64,000 nt of DNA from Serinus canaria (lineage: Eukaryota; Chordata; Aves; Passeriformes; Fringillidae), in assembly GCF_022539315.1 (NCBI RefSeq), contig NC_066316.1, forward strand, positions 4,603,501 to 4,667,500, given 5' to 3'. How positions within the stretch are numbered: position 1 is the first letter of the stretch; every line of letters starts with the position of its first letter. Under the pieces are notes generated by a model. The model worked only from the letters and a program-made list of their open reading frames with translations, ran no database searches and was not told where the DNA came from. Of the stretch, positions 25,701 through 40,700 are shown one piece after another. Position numbers and translations under genes: made by a program.

Positions 25701-28700
25701 AGTTGTCTGTTCCTAAAGTAATGGTGGATTTTGAAATAACAGAAATCTTCTTTAATTGCACAGCTACCAGAACAACTCCTGGGATAAAGCCTTGCAATGA
25801 CTTCACATGAAGTCTGAATCCAGAGAGATGCAATTTAACTCCAGGAGAGGTTGTCAGCCTGATCTACTGTCCTAAATTATGCAGATCAAATCAGGTAAGT
25901 GTGGCAGTTCTCACCTATATAAATTCATATGTAGTACAGTTAAGAAATGTCGTTTTTTGTTATTTCCAGTTGGTTTTAAAATGGAGAAGGCTATGAACTA
26001 TCATTAGTTCTGTTGAATAATCAGGGCAAGACACTGAGTTCTAAATCCAGAATTCTCCAACTTCTGTCTCTCCCTACTGCCAGTAAGTAAATAATAATTA
26101 AAAACTAAAAATAAAGAGGATAACTTTTAGCCTGAGTGTCAAAAACATCTCTTACCAAAGGGAGACCTGGCAAGAGTCATTCCCTGGATGAAGCTGATCT
26201 TTCTCCAGTGCTTACCTGTGCTTTGCATGCTCATCCTGTCCTTCAGGAGGGCATCTCCAAGGATTTGCCGATAAAACACCAGGAGATGGATGTAGCACAT
26301 GCCCCCGACTAATGTTTCAGGGAGAAAACTGTTGGGAAAATAAGGGACAGCAGTTGAGGTGTTCATTGCAAACACTGCAGATTTCTCTAGGCTATCTGGA
26401 ATACTTTTTCAGTTTATGGGAGCACAAGGACTCACTTCAGGATGTCTTTTGAGTGCACACTCGGTGACTTCACTTTCACCAGAAGCACAGGCTGCTTCCT
26501 GAGGCTCAAAAGCTGCTGAAAAACCCCAGAGCCTGCTGCAGGAACAGACAGCCCAGATTCACACAGTCAGCTTGAAACAACAGTGACAATTATATCCCAA
26601 AAATGGGCATTTCAGTGGGTTGAGAACTCTTTCGAGTTTAGTTAGCCTGGTAGCACCCAGCTCCCCACAGCCAAGGCAAAGGCAGATAAATAATGAAATG
26701 CATGCAAAAATAGAACAGACAAACCCAAACCAGGCTGTGGGGACTGTTGTGAAGGAGATGCAGCATTAATCACATCATTATGTTTACATTATATTGAAAA
26801 GAAACCACACCTCTCCTCGATATTGATGGGTCAACCTCAACGCCTCTCTCATAGGGAGTTCCACCACTCAGGACCAGCTCGTGCATCCTGTCAGTAAAGA
26901 TAAATTTGAAGCCCATATGACATTGGGAATTCAACTATTTTTGGAATTTAATTGTACTGGGAGGTCAATTATATTAAAAGCCATTAACAGCATTCTTTCT
27001 TTTCCACAGCCCAAATATTTTTCTTGTATGGAATTTAGCAATTGTTTCGCTACAATGGTTTTGAGGAATCACCAACAATTAAAATCTTTCATATTTAGAA
27101 TTTGTTAAAGAATAATGTAACCCCAGTTCTGCCAAGAGTAAGTCACTGTTGAAAAAAGCATGAAATTTAATCTGTAATACCATGCTTACTTAATGAAAGA
27201 GGAGAACAATATTTAAAAAACAAGACTTAGAAGAGATTGAGTTCTAGAACAGTAGAGGTGTCCTGTGGCTATTTTTTTTTTGAGCTGTAACCCAGATAAA
27301 TTCAGAATACATATACACAATATATATATATGTCTACCAATATTTGGCAAAAACAAGTCTTGAAAGTCTGAGCTACAATGAATTATTTCTGTCAATAAAC
27401 AGAAAGTTTTCCTACATTTAATAACATAAAAACATACACACTTCATTATTCTTTCAGATGACTGGATCCACTAATCATAAATCAAAATTTATACTCCAAG
27501 AGCAGTTAGAGATTCATTCACAACAGCCTGACTCCAGGTCTTGGGGACCAGTCTCCCAGTTTTCACCTGGGAAAGGGATAATGCAGCAAAGAAGAGCCAG
27601 AATCCCAAAGGACTGGGCTGGATGCCCCCTGCCCCAGCAGTGTGTGAGTATGAAAGAGGAGCTTTACTCTCAGTCTCAAACAGATGTGTACTCATCTGTG
27701 TGTAAATACTGGGAGAGCAGGGAAAGGCAAAAAACCCACTTGGAAGGAATAGGAATCCCACTGGAAGTGAAAAGCTTCAGAAAGGCCCAGCCACAGCTCA
27801 GCTCTCCTCTTTCACCTGTTGACTAGAAAAAAAAGAGAAATGTAAATTTGAGCAGCTGACCCAGAGTGAGTGACTGAACCACAATTAATAACAGTAACCA
27901 CATGAAAACTGTTGGAGTTATCCCCTTTTCCTCTTTCACCCTTGTGTGTTCAAAAATCACAATCTGCCTTCTCTGAGGGTCGATTTCTGGCTTTGCCATC
28001 TATTGTCTTACTACCTGTTGTGCTTTCCAGCAGCATATCCCAGATGGACAGGCTCTATCTGTGTAAACTGGAGCTGGAAACCACTGTCCATGCTGCTGAA
28101 ACAGTTAAAGCTTTAGTTTTCCAACTGTACAGGACATTAGTCTGAAATAAATCACAGAGATGGAAAACTGCAGGAGTGAAGGGAGAACTAGTCCATTGTG
28201 ATCCCATGGCATGGGATCTTTGGCACAAGTTATTTCAGTGTTGGCACAGGGACACTCATGTCCATGAGTCAGAGGGATTTTTATTCTCTAATTAGGAATA
28301 TTCTCCCATTAGAGAATCCCAGAATGGTTTGTGTTGGAAGGAATTTTAAGGATCATCTTGTTTCACCCCTTGCCATGGGCAGGGACATCTTCCACTATCC
28401 CAGGCTGCTCCAAGCCCTGCCCAACCTGGCTTTGGACACTTCTAGAGATCCAGAGGCAGCCACAGCTTCTCTAGGCAGCCAGTGCCAGAGCCTTCCCACC
28501 CTCAGAGAGAATTCCTTCCCAATATCCCATCTATCCCTGCCCTCTGATAGTGGGAAGTCATCCCCCCTTGTCCTATCACACCATGAGCTTGTGAAAAGTC
28601 TCTCTCCATCTTTCCTGTAGGCTCCTTCCAAGTAATCCTATTCTCTAATCCTGTTCTCTACTGAGAGATATTCTCTAGTCCACTTCTCTAACTGGGAACA

Positions 28701-31700
28701 GCTGGTTCCCTCTACAAACCTGCCCTTGGAGCAATTTCCACTGCACCTCCCCACACTCACATTGCACTTGTACGTGATGCCAAGCTCAAACAAGATCCCA
28801 ATGTCTGAAGACAGGGAGCTGGATCTGACAAAACAGTCACCATCAAGCAAGCTGGGTAAGATGCCCATCACCTGATACAGAGAGAGGGAGGAGAAAAAAA
28901 AAAGTTAATATACATATAAAAAAAAAAAATCTTGATTTTTAAAGGCCATCAAGCACATCCCTGACTCAACACAAGATCTCAGACCCAATCCCACTGCATG
29001 TAAAAATGAGGAGAGAACCAATTCCAGTCAAAACCTTCTTCTCTTATTGTCTTTCCTTGGAGCACAGCTGTGCCACCAAGGAACACTTCAGTGACACTGA
29101 AGGAAAAAGCTGTAAAGAGCCAGGGGCTGTGTCACCTACCCTTGGAGAAAAGGTCCAAGTTTGAGGATTCTTAGGAAGCCACGTGGCTCTCACTGTGTGA
29201 ATGTTACTCAGCACCTAAAGTGGGGAAAAAAGCTAAGGTCAGTTTTTCTGGAAAGCCCCTTTCAGAAAATGCAGGGTTATCCCAGATGGATCCAACACTG
29301 CACACAACCAAGACAACTGGAAGAAAACTGCTGGATAATCAGGGTTGTGTTTTTACCAAAAGCTGCTCTGCACACACACAAAGAACAGAGGATCAAAGGC
29401 ACGTGGAGCAATCTGCCCCTGCCCCAGCTGCTCCCAGGCCCATCCCAGGGGACAGATCAGCCCAGGAAACACTCATTGCCAGGAACACAAAGGAGCCAGG
29501 AGGCACAATGGCAGGTGGGGGACCCGAAATTAGGGACTCAGAGAAATGGAGCTCCCACCCCAGCCCCTCCCAGGGCCACCCAGCACAGCCCAGAGCCCCA
29601 GGGGCTGGGTGTGACCGTCACCCTGAGTCAGGAGCAGCTCCCTGGCTCACCTCACACTGCTCTGGGGCATTTTGGGGCTGCACCTTAGAGGAAAGCAGAG
29701 GGGGAGAAACCAAAGGCAGAAAAAGGGAGGGGTCCAAGTGCCTTGTGGAGTACCTTGGGTGGGAAGCAGGGCTGAGTGTGCTTGCCTGGCCATGCCCAAT
29801 GCCCATCAATGCAGTCTGGCCTGTTCTGGCATTCAGTTCTGTTCTTCTGGGCGAGTGGGCTCAAACCAGACTCATCTGGGCATAAATTAGGCAGCCTGGG
29901 AGGGAGGGTGTGTGTGTCTCTGAGTGACATGGAGAGGAAGCAGAACCTGAAGGATGCTGGAAGCTCCAAACCTCCTGCAGTCCCTTTTTTGGGAAGCAGA
30001 CACGTTCCTTACCCGGCTGCCATCGAAGAGGCAGAGCCGGACGTGCCGGCTGAGGACGCGCACGCCGCTCCCAGGGAGAGGGATCATCTTGCAGCTGCAT
30101 AAAGTGACAATCAGGGACACTCTGGTGGGCCTAGGGTGGATCTGAAACACAGCAGGAGGAGGATTAAGCCTACAGACCCCTCTGCACGTGGTCTCATTTT
30201 GTGTTTATGGGCTGAGGTTATTCTCCAACCACAAACCCAGTGCAGAGGTAGCAGCAGGGTTTCTTCACAAGCCTTTAGCTCTGCACCAGGGATGTTTTAG
30301 GGAGACAGACAGAAGATCCCAGCAGAAGAAATATTTGCACCTGAAATGGTGCAAATTAAGACATAATCACCAGCCAAAAGGCAAATAAAGTTTGTGTCCC
30401 CCTCAGCAGCAATACTCACAGTATTTCTCTCAGAGTTCCACACCAAGTCTTTGAAGGCCAGCTGGGATGGAGTCAGCTTGGGTTGCAAATAGTAACTTGC
30501 TCGAAACTCTTCACCTACAACAAGAGTAAATTTAAAAACTCTTCATTTTTCAAATTATCTTTACAGTGCCAAAAAGGACAACGCCCAAAATTCATGTCCA
30601 GTTGAACATTTGACTAAACAAAACTATGGAATTATCTGCCATGAGCACTGTCTACTCTTTGTGAGTGTTCTGAAGTCCTTCATCTCAAAAACACAATAAC
30701 TTAATTTTAAAAGAGAATAAACAGCTTTAAACAGAAAGACTAACAAAACATGAGATATCTTAATATATTTGGTGAAGAGACTAGAAAAGACCTTTTCTAA
30801 GAGAAGGGAAGATTAAAATAAAACAAAAAAAACAAAAAAATAATTTCCAGCAAAGTCAACAGGAACGAACTTCCAAAGAGAAAACTCTTTGAAATCATGA
30901 GGAAATTTGTCAAGATTTCACATTAATAAATTAAAATTTATAGGAAAAAATCTTTTATACATTTTTTATGGGTCAAATATAGCCAGTTAGCCAAAAAATT
31001 AAAATTGAGCAGTATGGATTGGGGTCCAACAGGCTGGTGACAGGATGAGAAAGCCACCTCGGAGATCTGAGAATCCTGCCAGGTGAGATCCCTACCTTCC
31101 TCCAAGAGCTGGAACAGCAGGGATGGGCGGAACCCTGCAGGAACTGCCCCTGTGGTGGTCAGTACCTCCACGGTGTCATTCTAGGAAAACAAAGGAAAAA
31201 GGATGTTACTGGTCCTTCTATTTAACAGCAAATTTCATCCTGATTTACAGCTCTGTTCAGAACCACAACTTGAGGCATCAATCACCTCTTCTGAAGCATT
31301 TTTGTGACATTTCTTGCTACCAAAAACTCCCAAACCACAGATGTTAATGAAGAACAATGGTCTTTGGTATGAGGCACAGTGTTTGGGAAAAGGCACAGCT
31401 TTTCTACAAAATAATGAAGATTATGGCAGGTGAAGCTGGCCTGTAAGAGGGGCACCTACCTCTACAATGGCTCGGACAGCACTCCAGTGGGAATCTGTTC
31501 TGGAAGAAAATAAAGGGATTTAGAGCAAATCCTCACGTGAACAAAAATTTAGCCACTAAATATTGCTCTGTTTCCAAACAGCAGCAGCTTCACAACCACA
31601 TCTGAGGCATTCCATTTACCTTTTTTTAATTTCAGTTCCATCTGCTGTTTCATCCACCACTTCTATGTGTTCTTCTGACTCCTCCTGGCTTTCTTCTTCT

Positions 31701-34700
31701 TCCTTAGGAACCTGGAATTCACATGTAAAATGGCAAAAGGCTTGATTTCTTCCCAGTTCTGTTCTTTAAAATGCCTTCTCCAACCACAGCCCATATTAAC
31801 ATAAGTTTAGAATAAATTAAGTAAGTTTAGAAAAGGAGATTTTCTCTCTATGATGCAGAAAATTGTTTAGATAGACTCCAATTTCAGATGAATTATAAAA
31901 CCTCAAATCAATCCACAGCAGCTTGGAGTCTTCAGAGTAGACCTTTAAGTGACAAAGATTCTGACTTTGATATTCAAGAAACTTCTCTGCCACAACTTCA
32001 ACTTCCCAAGGCACAGAAATGCTGCTTTTGATGGATATCTCCAGCCTCATGGACAAAAACATGGAGTTATTTCCAAACAACTCCTGGCATTGTGACCAGA
32101 TCATTAATTAGAGATCATTAATCTGGATAAAAGGGAGAAGGTTGCAGCACACCCACCGCAAGGTAGGTCCTGGGAACGAGGCCTCTCTCCCCCTTGGAAT
32201 TTTCAGCTACCCACCAGCCATCCTCCTTCTTGTCATGTATGAGCAGGATTTCACCTTTCTTTGGCATTGGAGGAAGAGACAGAGACAAAAAAAACCCAAG
32301 CAAATATTTAAATGAAAAAGGACCTAACTCAAATTTCTCCCCAAATCCCACAGCTGGCTGAATCCCAAAAGCACAGGATTCCATTATAGTTACTGCTTAA
32401 CTCAGAGTGATCTGCAGCAAAAACCCTTTACAGAGAGATACTTACCACAAATGTGAGATCCCCTTCCTGCTGGGCATCAAAGTTCCCAACAGCAACACAT
32501 TCTCTAACATTTGGATCATCCAACAACTTCTCCTCATCTTCTTCTTCTTCTTCTTCTTCTTCTTCAGTGTCTTCCTCCTCACTTTCTTCATCTTCACTCT
32601 CCTCCTCTTCTTCATTTCCCTCTTGTGCATGAGGGCCTTTCTGGTGCTCCTCACCCCTACCCAAAACAAATCAAACTATTTTTTAGTATCATTCCCACCA
32701 AACTCTCTGAAATGCTGTCAAGCCTCTTCAAGGACATTACTCAGATACAGCTTTTCCATTCCACTGTTTTGCTCTCTGTCCTGAAGAAACTCCTCCAAAC
32801 CTTATATTCCAGCCCTTATCCAGCACCCTGAGAAAATCCCAGCAAGTCATAAATTGCTTCTCTCCTCAGCACGTCTATTTTCATCCTTCTGTTATTTTTC
32901 AGCTAATCAAGAGGGTGAGATGATGATTTTTCAAGGTCCATTCCAGCCACCCTTTAAAAAACCAGTTGCATTTGTATCTTTAAGCTACTCACCCTGGATA
33001 ACTCTTTGTCACATTGTCCTGATCCAAGACAAGAAGGAGTTTCTGCAGCTGCTGGGAGAGTCTCAGCAAGAGCTTTTCTTCCTCTTCCTTCCTCTGGCTG
33101 TAATTCCCCACCGGCGCAGGCTCATCAGCCTGACAGAGAACCCAACAAATGCCCCAAAGAATCAAAGTTCCCCAATAAATTGCTCCAAGAATCAAAGTCC
33201 CTTCATAAATTAAGTTTTCCAGACATGCCTTACAAGTTTTACCCTTCCTGGGCTGCTGTCACTCCCTTTAGTAACAATTTTCTTACCCTTTCACTCTGCC
33301 AAGGTGAAATTCTCTGTTAAGTTTTCACCTGGGACTGGGACAAAATCAAGCATTAAACTGAGTTTTAAATTATATAAATGGATATTAAAAAATATAAATT
33401 GGAGAGATGAAAAGCAGGGATTGTGCAGTGCTGGGCACTGCCCTTGTCCTGAGGCATCTAAAATGGAATATTGATTTTCTTTAAACACTTTCCATGGTGA
33501 ATTTTGGAGAAAACCACAAATTAATTTCCATACTTACTTTTTTCAAAGCGTGGAGTGTGTTTGTATTCTCCTCCACCAATTCCTTCAGCTGTGTACATCT
33601 GCATTGAGAGTAAGACAGGCAGATGGTATTTTCTTAAAATTCTGACCCAAACCACACCTGCTGGCTGAAAGGTGTCATTTTAGGTGCTGTCCCTTCAGGC
33701 TGAGAATCCCAAGCCCAAACAGCAGCATTTGCCAGAATCCCAGAATAGCTGGGACTGGAATGGACCTCTGGAGCTCATCCAGTCCAACCCCACTGCTCAG
33801 GCAGGATCACCCAGAGCAGGTGACACAGGAATGCATCCAGGTGGGTTTGGGATGTCTCCAGAGAGGGACACTCCACACCCTCCCTGGGCAGCTCTTCCAG
33901 CTCTCTGCCACCCTCATGTTGAAGTGGATTTGTGTTTTACTTTATGGCCATTGCTCCTCATCCTGTTGCTGGGAACACTGGAAAGAGCCTGGCACCATCC
34001 TCCTGGCACCTGCCTTGGAGATATCTATATGGATTGGTGAGATCCCCCATCAGCCTTCCCTTCTCCAGACCGTTCTCAGCCCCAGAGGGCTGGGAAAGAG
34101 CGAGCCTGGACAGCAGGAGAGGGAAGGGCAGGGAGAACGCTGTATGATCGGGAGAGAAAAGGCATGGAGGGAGCGAACACTGCTGAGGGTACCGGAGGGG
34201 AGGGTGGAGGCAGCGCCCGGGGCGCCGGGATGGAGGGGTGGGGTTCGGGATGGGGGTCGGGAAGGGGCTCGGGATGGGGTTCGAGGGATGGGGGTCGGGA
34301 TCCCCTCACCTCAGCCGAAGGGCCTCCCGCTGCCCGGGGGCTGCGGCCGCGCTCTCCGCCCGCAGCGCCTCCACCTGCAACAGGGGACGGGGCGGTCAGG
34401 GCCGGGGGGCGAGACACCGGTATGGCACCGGCACCGGCCCCGGTACAACCCGGGTACATCCCCGGGACCGGCCCCGGTACAACCCAGGTACATCCCCGGT
34501 ACATCCCCGGTACCTGCGCCCGCAGCTCCCGGCTCCGGCGCTGCACCCGCTGCAGCGGCCCCCGTGCCCGCCGCTCCGACATCGTCACCGGGCAACGGGA
34601 CAGCCCCGGCGCCGCCGGATGACGGGCCCGGGGCGGGGCCGGCAGCGCTCCGTGCCCCACCGCCGGCCCCGGCAGCCCCGAGCTCGGAAAGATCTCTCGC

Positions 34701-37700
34701 ACCCCCAAGAGAGCCGGCGGCGCCTGTCTGGGGACAAACGATGGCGTTTTGTGATCCCAGCCACGGAATCACAGAATAGGCGGGGTTGGAAGGCACCTCT
34801 GGAGACCACCCAGTCCTCAGTTTGGGAAGGAGGTCCAAGATCAAGACCAAGCCTTAAGAGGCTCTTGGCAGCGCTTTTTCTCCCCCATGGATCTGAGAAC
34901 TCCATAATACCTCTGAAAAGCAGCAGCCTGCAATGAATCCCCCAGCGCTCCTTCTCCCGGCATTCTCTAGCAATGGGAAGAAGGAATTTGCTACAGCTAC
35001 CTTCCCAATTCCTTATTCAAAGTGCCAGGAGGAATTCTTACTCCTTTATTTCACTTGTTCATTCGCCCAGCCAATGCATGAGCTCTTTCACCACTTAGTT
35101 GTCCCCATGCACACCCATAATGGGACTTGTTACATGTGCCCATAAGGCACGTTTTCACATTTATTCCAGAAATAAATACCTAGGAGCCCCATGCGATGAC
35201 TTTTGCTAGTTTATTGTGTTGGCAGCGCTTCCTGGCAAGGGCAGAGCAGCGGGCTTAGAGCTGGACAAGTGCAGACAACCTTTTGAGATATGGAAATCCG
35301 AGAATCATGGAATCGCTGAGCTTAGAAAAGACCTCCGAGATCATCGAGTGCAACCCGTGACCGATCCCCACCTTGTCACCCAGCCCAGAGCACTGAGCGC
35401 CACGGCCAGTTGCTCCTTGGACACCTCCGGGGTCGGGGACTCCAAACCTCCCTGAGCAGTCCATTCCAGGCTTGGGAACGCTGCTTGCATACCCTCAGTT
35501 CTTTCTTGGGTCAGTCTGACACAGTTTGGGATCTTGCTTTGCGAAGGGAGGAAGAGAAGTCCTGCTATTCTACGGATGCTGTCCTCTCTGGCAGCACTGC
35601 TATTCCAAGGATAATGTCCTTCCCGCTATTCCACGGATGCTGTCCAGCCGGCAACCCTGCCATCCCAGGGATGCTGTCCTTCCCCAGCAGCGCTTCACCC
35701 GTTCCCAGCCGCTCAGGCAGCGCCCACCGGAGCTCCGGATGAGCCGAATCCACCGGAGGAGCCGCCCGGAGCCCGCTGCCAGGCCATGCCGGCGCTCAGG
35801 CCGCTTCCAGCTTCTCCTGCGCGGCGGCGAGGCGGCGCTGGAGGTATCGCTGCCGCCAGCGCAGGAAGCGGCGGCGCGCCCGGCCCGCCTGCCAGCCCAC
35901 CGCCACCCCGGCGGCGAAGGCGGCCAGCAGCGCCCAGCGCACCACCCGCGGCCGCAGCTCCTCCAGCACCATCCCGGCCCCGCTCCGAGCCCCGGCCCGG
36001 CGCCGCCTCCCGCTTCCGCCGCCGCGGGGGCGGGACCGGCCCCGTTAAAGGCGGCGGGGCCGGGGAGGCGCCGCGTCCGCCCGCGCCATGGCCGAGGCGG
36101 CAGCGCAGGTAGCGCCGAGCCCCGCGGCTCCCCGAGGCACCCTCGCCCCCTTCTCCCTCCCCCCAGTGACTCCGCGGAGTTCCCCCGCAGCTCCTCACAT
36201 GCTGTCGTCTTGTGTTTTCGCCAGGATCTCCTGCTGGCAGCGGCGTTTGTCTCCGACGCGCAGTACAACAGGAATATTCCTTTTAAGACCTCTCCGGAGG
36301 CTGTCAGGTAAGGAGGGATGCGCCCCCCATCCCGACCACACCTGTGGAGAGCCACCGCATCCGTGGCCAAACAGCAACAGCCAGGAAAAGTCGGGCGTGC
36401 TAAGAGGAGTGGGTGGGTGGGGTGCCAAAAACTGGACTTAAGCTAAAATGCTTAAAACGGGACTGAGCACATATGGATGTTGAGGATAGGAAATGACATT
36501 AACAAGTTGTGGTTTGCTGGAGGGGAGAAAATAAAACTAACATAAAGTTTTCGAAGCCTCTGGGGCAATGAAGAGTGTGGAAGGCTTGGTCAGCCCTCAG
36601 CTGTGTGGAAGGTGCTGGAATGGCAGAACTGATATTTTTTGTTGACTATAATAAATATTCTGTTATTTAACCCTGCTCTGAAAGGCAGTATAGCATCCAT
36701 CAGCTCTGAGACTGATTTGGAAACAAATTGCCAAACTCCTTGCTGGCAAAAATGTTTGTTTGGGACAGCAAGTGCTGTTCTTCCAGTACAGGTTTGGTGA
36801 TGCCCTGGGGATGTGCCCTGTAGCCTTTATTTATGGTGTTGTGCCTTCTTCCCCCAGGCTCTATCACCTCTACAACCACTGGATGATGCGAACAGCCACC
36901 TACTTCTTCATCTTCCTCAACCTGTCCCTTGCCCTCTTTGAGGAACCTGCTGTGTACCCGCTCCCCTTCCTGGTGAGTTTGTGGTGTAGGAGCAGCAAAT
37001 GCAGCTGCTGGAGCCAGCAAGGGCTTCTTGCTTCAGAGTGGTTGTCAGAGAGAGACAGTGGATAGTGATGTTTTTGTGGTATCTTTGATCCTCTGCTCTG
37101 GTGAGACCCCACCTGGAGTCCTGCTCTAGGTCAGGACCAGCACAGGAAGGACATGGAAAGTTGGAGTGAGTCCAGAGGAGGTCACCAAGTTGATCAGAGG
37201 GGTGGAACAGCTCTGCTGTGAGGAAAAGCTGAGATAATTTGGGTTGTTCAGTCTGGAGAAGCTTCAGAGTGACCTAATTGGCTCTTCCAGTACTTTAAAT
37301 GGCCAACAAAAAAGATGGAGAAAGACTGTTTCCAAGGGCCTGGAGTGCCAGGACAAGAGGGAATGGCTTCCCACTGCAAGAGGGCAGGATTAGATGGGAG
37401 ACTGGAAATAGATTGGAAATAAATTGTCCCCTGTGAGGGTGGTGAAGCCCTGGCACAGGTTTGCCAGAGAAGCTTTGGCTGCCCCATCCCTGGAAGTGTT
37501 CCAGGCCAGATTGGACAGGGCTTGGAGCAACCTGGGGTAGTGGAAGGTGTCCCTGCCCATGGCAAGGTGTGGAATAGGATCATCTTTATGGTCCCCTTCA
37601 ACCCAAGTGATTCTGTGACTTTATAATTCTGTGATCTGTTTGAAATGGGGACAGAAAAGGCACAGGAGCTGGTCAGGGACTGCAGGACCATTGTGGCCAC

Positions 37701-40700
37701 CAGTAATGGCCCATGTGACTGTGGTCCAAGTCATGTTGCTGTTCTCCATCTCAGAGACCAATTCCGGCCTTTTCTGGGACTCAAGTCCAGTCCTCATGCA
37801 TGAAACCAGAAGCCAAGTTTTACTTTAGGCCAGACTTTTCTGCAGCCTTTATCTTTGTCCTGCACCAGCGTGATTGTGAAAGATGTACTCCTTGAATCCT
37901 AAGCAAACACGGACTTGCTGGCTTTAACCTGCCTGTGGCAGGGAATTCTGCAAAAGGAAGCCTGAAAATATTGTTCTGCCTGTTTTCAATTGTGCAAAAA
38001 GGGATATTGCTGCTCCTGGTTGTGCTGTCTGAGCCCTGCTCTCTCTGCAGGCCACGTCCGTGCTGGAGGTGCTGTGCCTTCTGGTGTTCCTCGGCCGGCT
38101 GACACACTTTGCCAAAGTCACCCTGCACAACGTGTTCTGGAAGGACACCAAGAACATCTGCATCATGGTGGCAGTCCTGGTGAGTTGGGCCCAGGGGAGG
38201 TGGGGTTTTTTTCCCCCTCATGTTGCTTTCCTGGGATCCCAGACCTGGCATACACGAGCCATGGCCAAAACAACCAGATCTCACAAACCTGTCATGTGTC
38301 ACCTCTCCTCTATCAACAAACACTTCACTGTCTAGACACATTCCAGCATTACTTCTGGGAGCTTTCCTTCTTTCTCCCACAGCTATCCCTGGCAGACCTG
38401 GCCATATATGGGGTCCTCAGGCTGTATGGTGTGAGGAGCATCCGATGGTCAAGGATTGTGAGGCCCATCTTCCTCATCAACTTCGCAGAGAGTCGCCAGG
38501 TAAAGAAAAGGTCTGGTGGGATGCCCAGGGTCCTGTTTTTTCAGACAGCCTGCTTTTTTCCACAATCCAGGGGATGTAGCAGAAAGGTTTTATGGCAGAA
38601 TTTAGGATCCTGTGAGAGAAGGTTTGTTTCAGAAGTGGTCTGAAGCGATAATTTGAGGTGGGCAAAAGGGTGGATTCACACAGTACCACAGGAAAAAAGC
38701 CTGTGTTTCCCTCTGAGTCAGGGACCAGGTTACTGATTTCTGGAAGTCTCCTGGGTAAACAAGTGTTACGGTGCTGTCAAGGCTGTAGTCCAGATTTGGA
38801 CTCTGATTCCTCTCAGCATGGAGGGATCTTTGTCCTGCTGCCCAAGACTGGTCTGGTCCTGGCTTACAAATGAATAAACTGCCATGTGGAGGCTTGGGGG
38901 AGGGAGCAGCTCAACATTTGGGCTCAGAGCCTGTGTTTTGTGGCCTGGAGTGATGGATTTCTGTCCCTGACTGGTTCCCTGCAGCAAGAACATCTCAGCA
39001 GTGCCCTGGGGCCCTCTGTCCCTTGGCTCCTGAGCTCACTGTGATGTGTAGCTGAGACCTTTCCTTCTAGGGTCCCCCTGAAGAACAAGGAGGAGAGGCC
39101 TGGGACTCTTGCACCCCAGTTAGGGGTTTGATCCAGGGATGGTGAGGGGAAGAAGGGGTGCCAGGTTGCCTCTGAACATTCCCTTGTCCCGGCAGATCCG
39201 GAGGGCGTTCCGCAGCATCCGCAACACGCTGCCAGAGATCACCTACGTCTTCCTCCTCTTCATGTTCAGCCTCCTGATGTTCTCCCTCATGGCCTTGAAG
39301 CTGTTTGGAGAGAGGTGTGGGCAATTCCTTTGCTTCTGGGATACTCTGGGATCTCCAAGCAATTCCTAGGGAATGCAAGCACCGCTCCTGTTGCGGGACA
39401 TGTGATCCCAGTGCTTAACTCCAGGCTCTCCCGTTCCTCCCAGGAATCTGCAGACAGCAGAAGGCTTGCCCTACTTCAGAAACTACCTGGAGATTGTGTT
39501 TGACCTCTACGTGCTGGTGACCACGGCAAACAGCCCGGATGTCATGTATGGATGTCACGTGTAGATGATCACATCTCTGTCTCTCCTAGTGCTCTCTGTG
39601 CAGCCTCTAATTTGCACAGCAGAGTTAAAATTCTGTGGGTGCTGGGCTTTTCATTCCTCTCTCTTCCGGGTTCCAGTTGTACTTTGTGCTGGGAAGGTGC
39701 TGTCAAGAGTAGGACAGGGAGGAAGGGCTCAGTCATCCATGTGCTGGAAATATCTTCAGCACAACTGCAATGGTGCAGTGACCCTGGGAATTTAAACTGA
39801 GAAATAAAATGGTGCTCATCCTAGAGCAAGTGGAAAAGCAGATGTGAGTGCAGCAAGGGTCTGAGGCCAAAAAATAGCATCTGGCTGAGGCATTGCCTCA
39901 TGTCTGCTCTTAAATTTGGCTGCAGTGGCAGAGACTTAATCTCTTCTGCACCCCTTCAGTCAGGGCCTGACAAACCAGCAGAAGAAAAGTGTTCTCTAAG
40001 TGAACTAAAGCTGCTTTTAGCTTTTACCTGGCAGTCCAAAACAGCCCTTGGTAGGAAATCCATGTGGTAGTCTGTTTTCTCGTGGGCTCACTTTTGTCAG
40101 TGTGGCAAGCAGCAATCCCTCTCCCCTCCTCTAGGATGCCAGCGTTTGACTTCAGCTCCTGGTACGCCCTGTTCTTCATCGCCTTCGTCATCGTCAACAC
40201 CTACATCTTCATGTCTCTCTTCCTGGCTGTGGTCTACAACAACTACAAAAAACACCTGAAGGTAATGCCTGGAGGGGCTTGTGACCAGTGGCTTCCTGCT
40301 GTTCTCTGTCAGGAACCTCTTGGAAAGCTTTGAGAAGGGGAGAGAGCTTCTTGCCCTTGGTGTCCTGCAAACAACAAGCACAGACCCACTTCTCATATCA
40401 CAGCGTTGTTGGGAGTTCTGCTGTTGGCACTGAATGAAATATTCTGTGGTCTCTCCCACAGATAAGAAGTCCATTCTGCATTATCTTGGAGGCTTAGTCC
40501 TAGCTCAGGAATGCTGTCTCCATGCAGGGTACTGTTTTTTGCACAGCATCTTTGCATCTTGCTCTGAGAGCAAGGGAACTGGAAACTGGAGGTCTGAGTA
40601 AATCAGAATTTTTGTTCTACCCAAACTGGGTAGGGGCAGTCTGGGACTTGTGATCAAAGGAGGAGAGCTGGGAATTCCTGGGTGCTCCTATGAGGGGGTT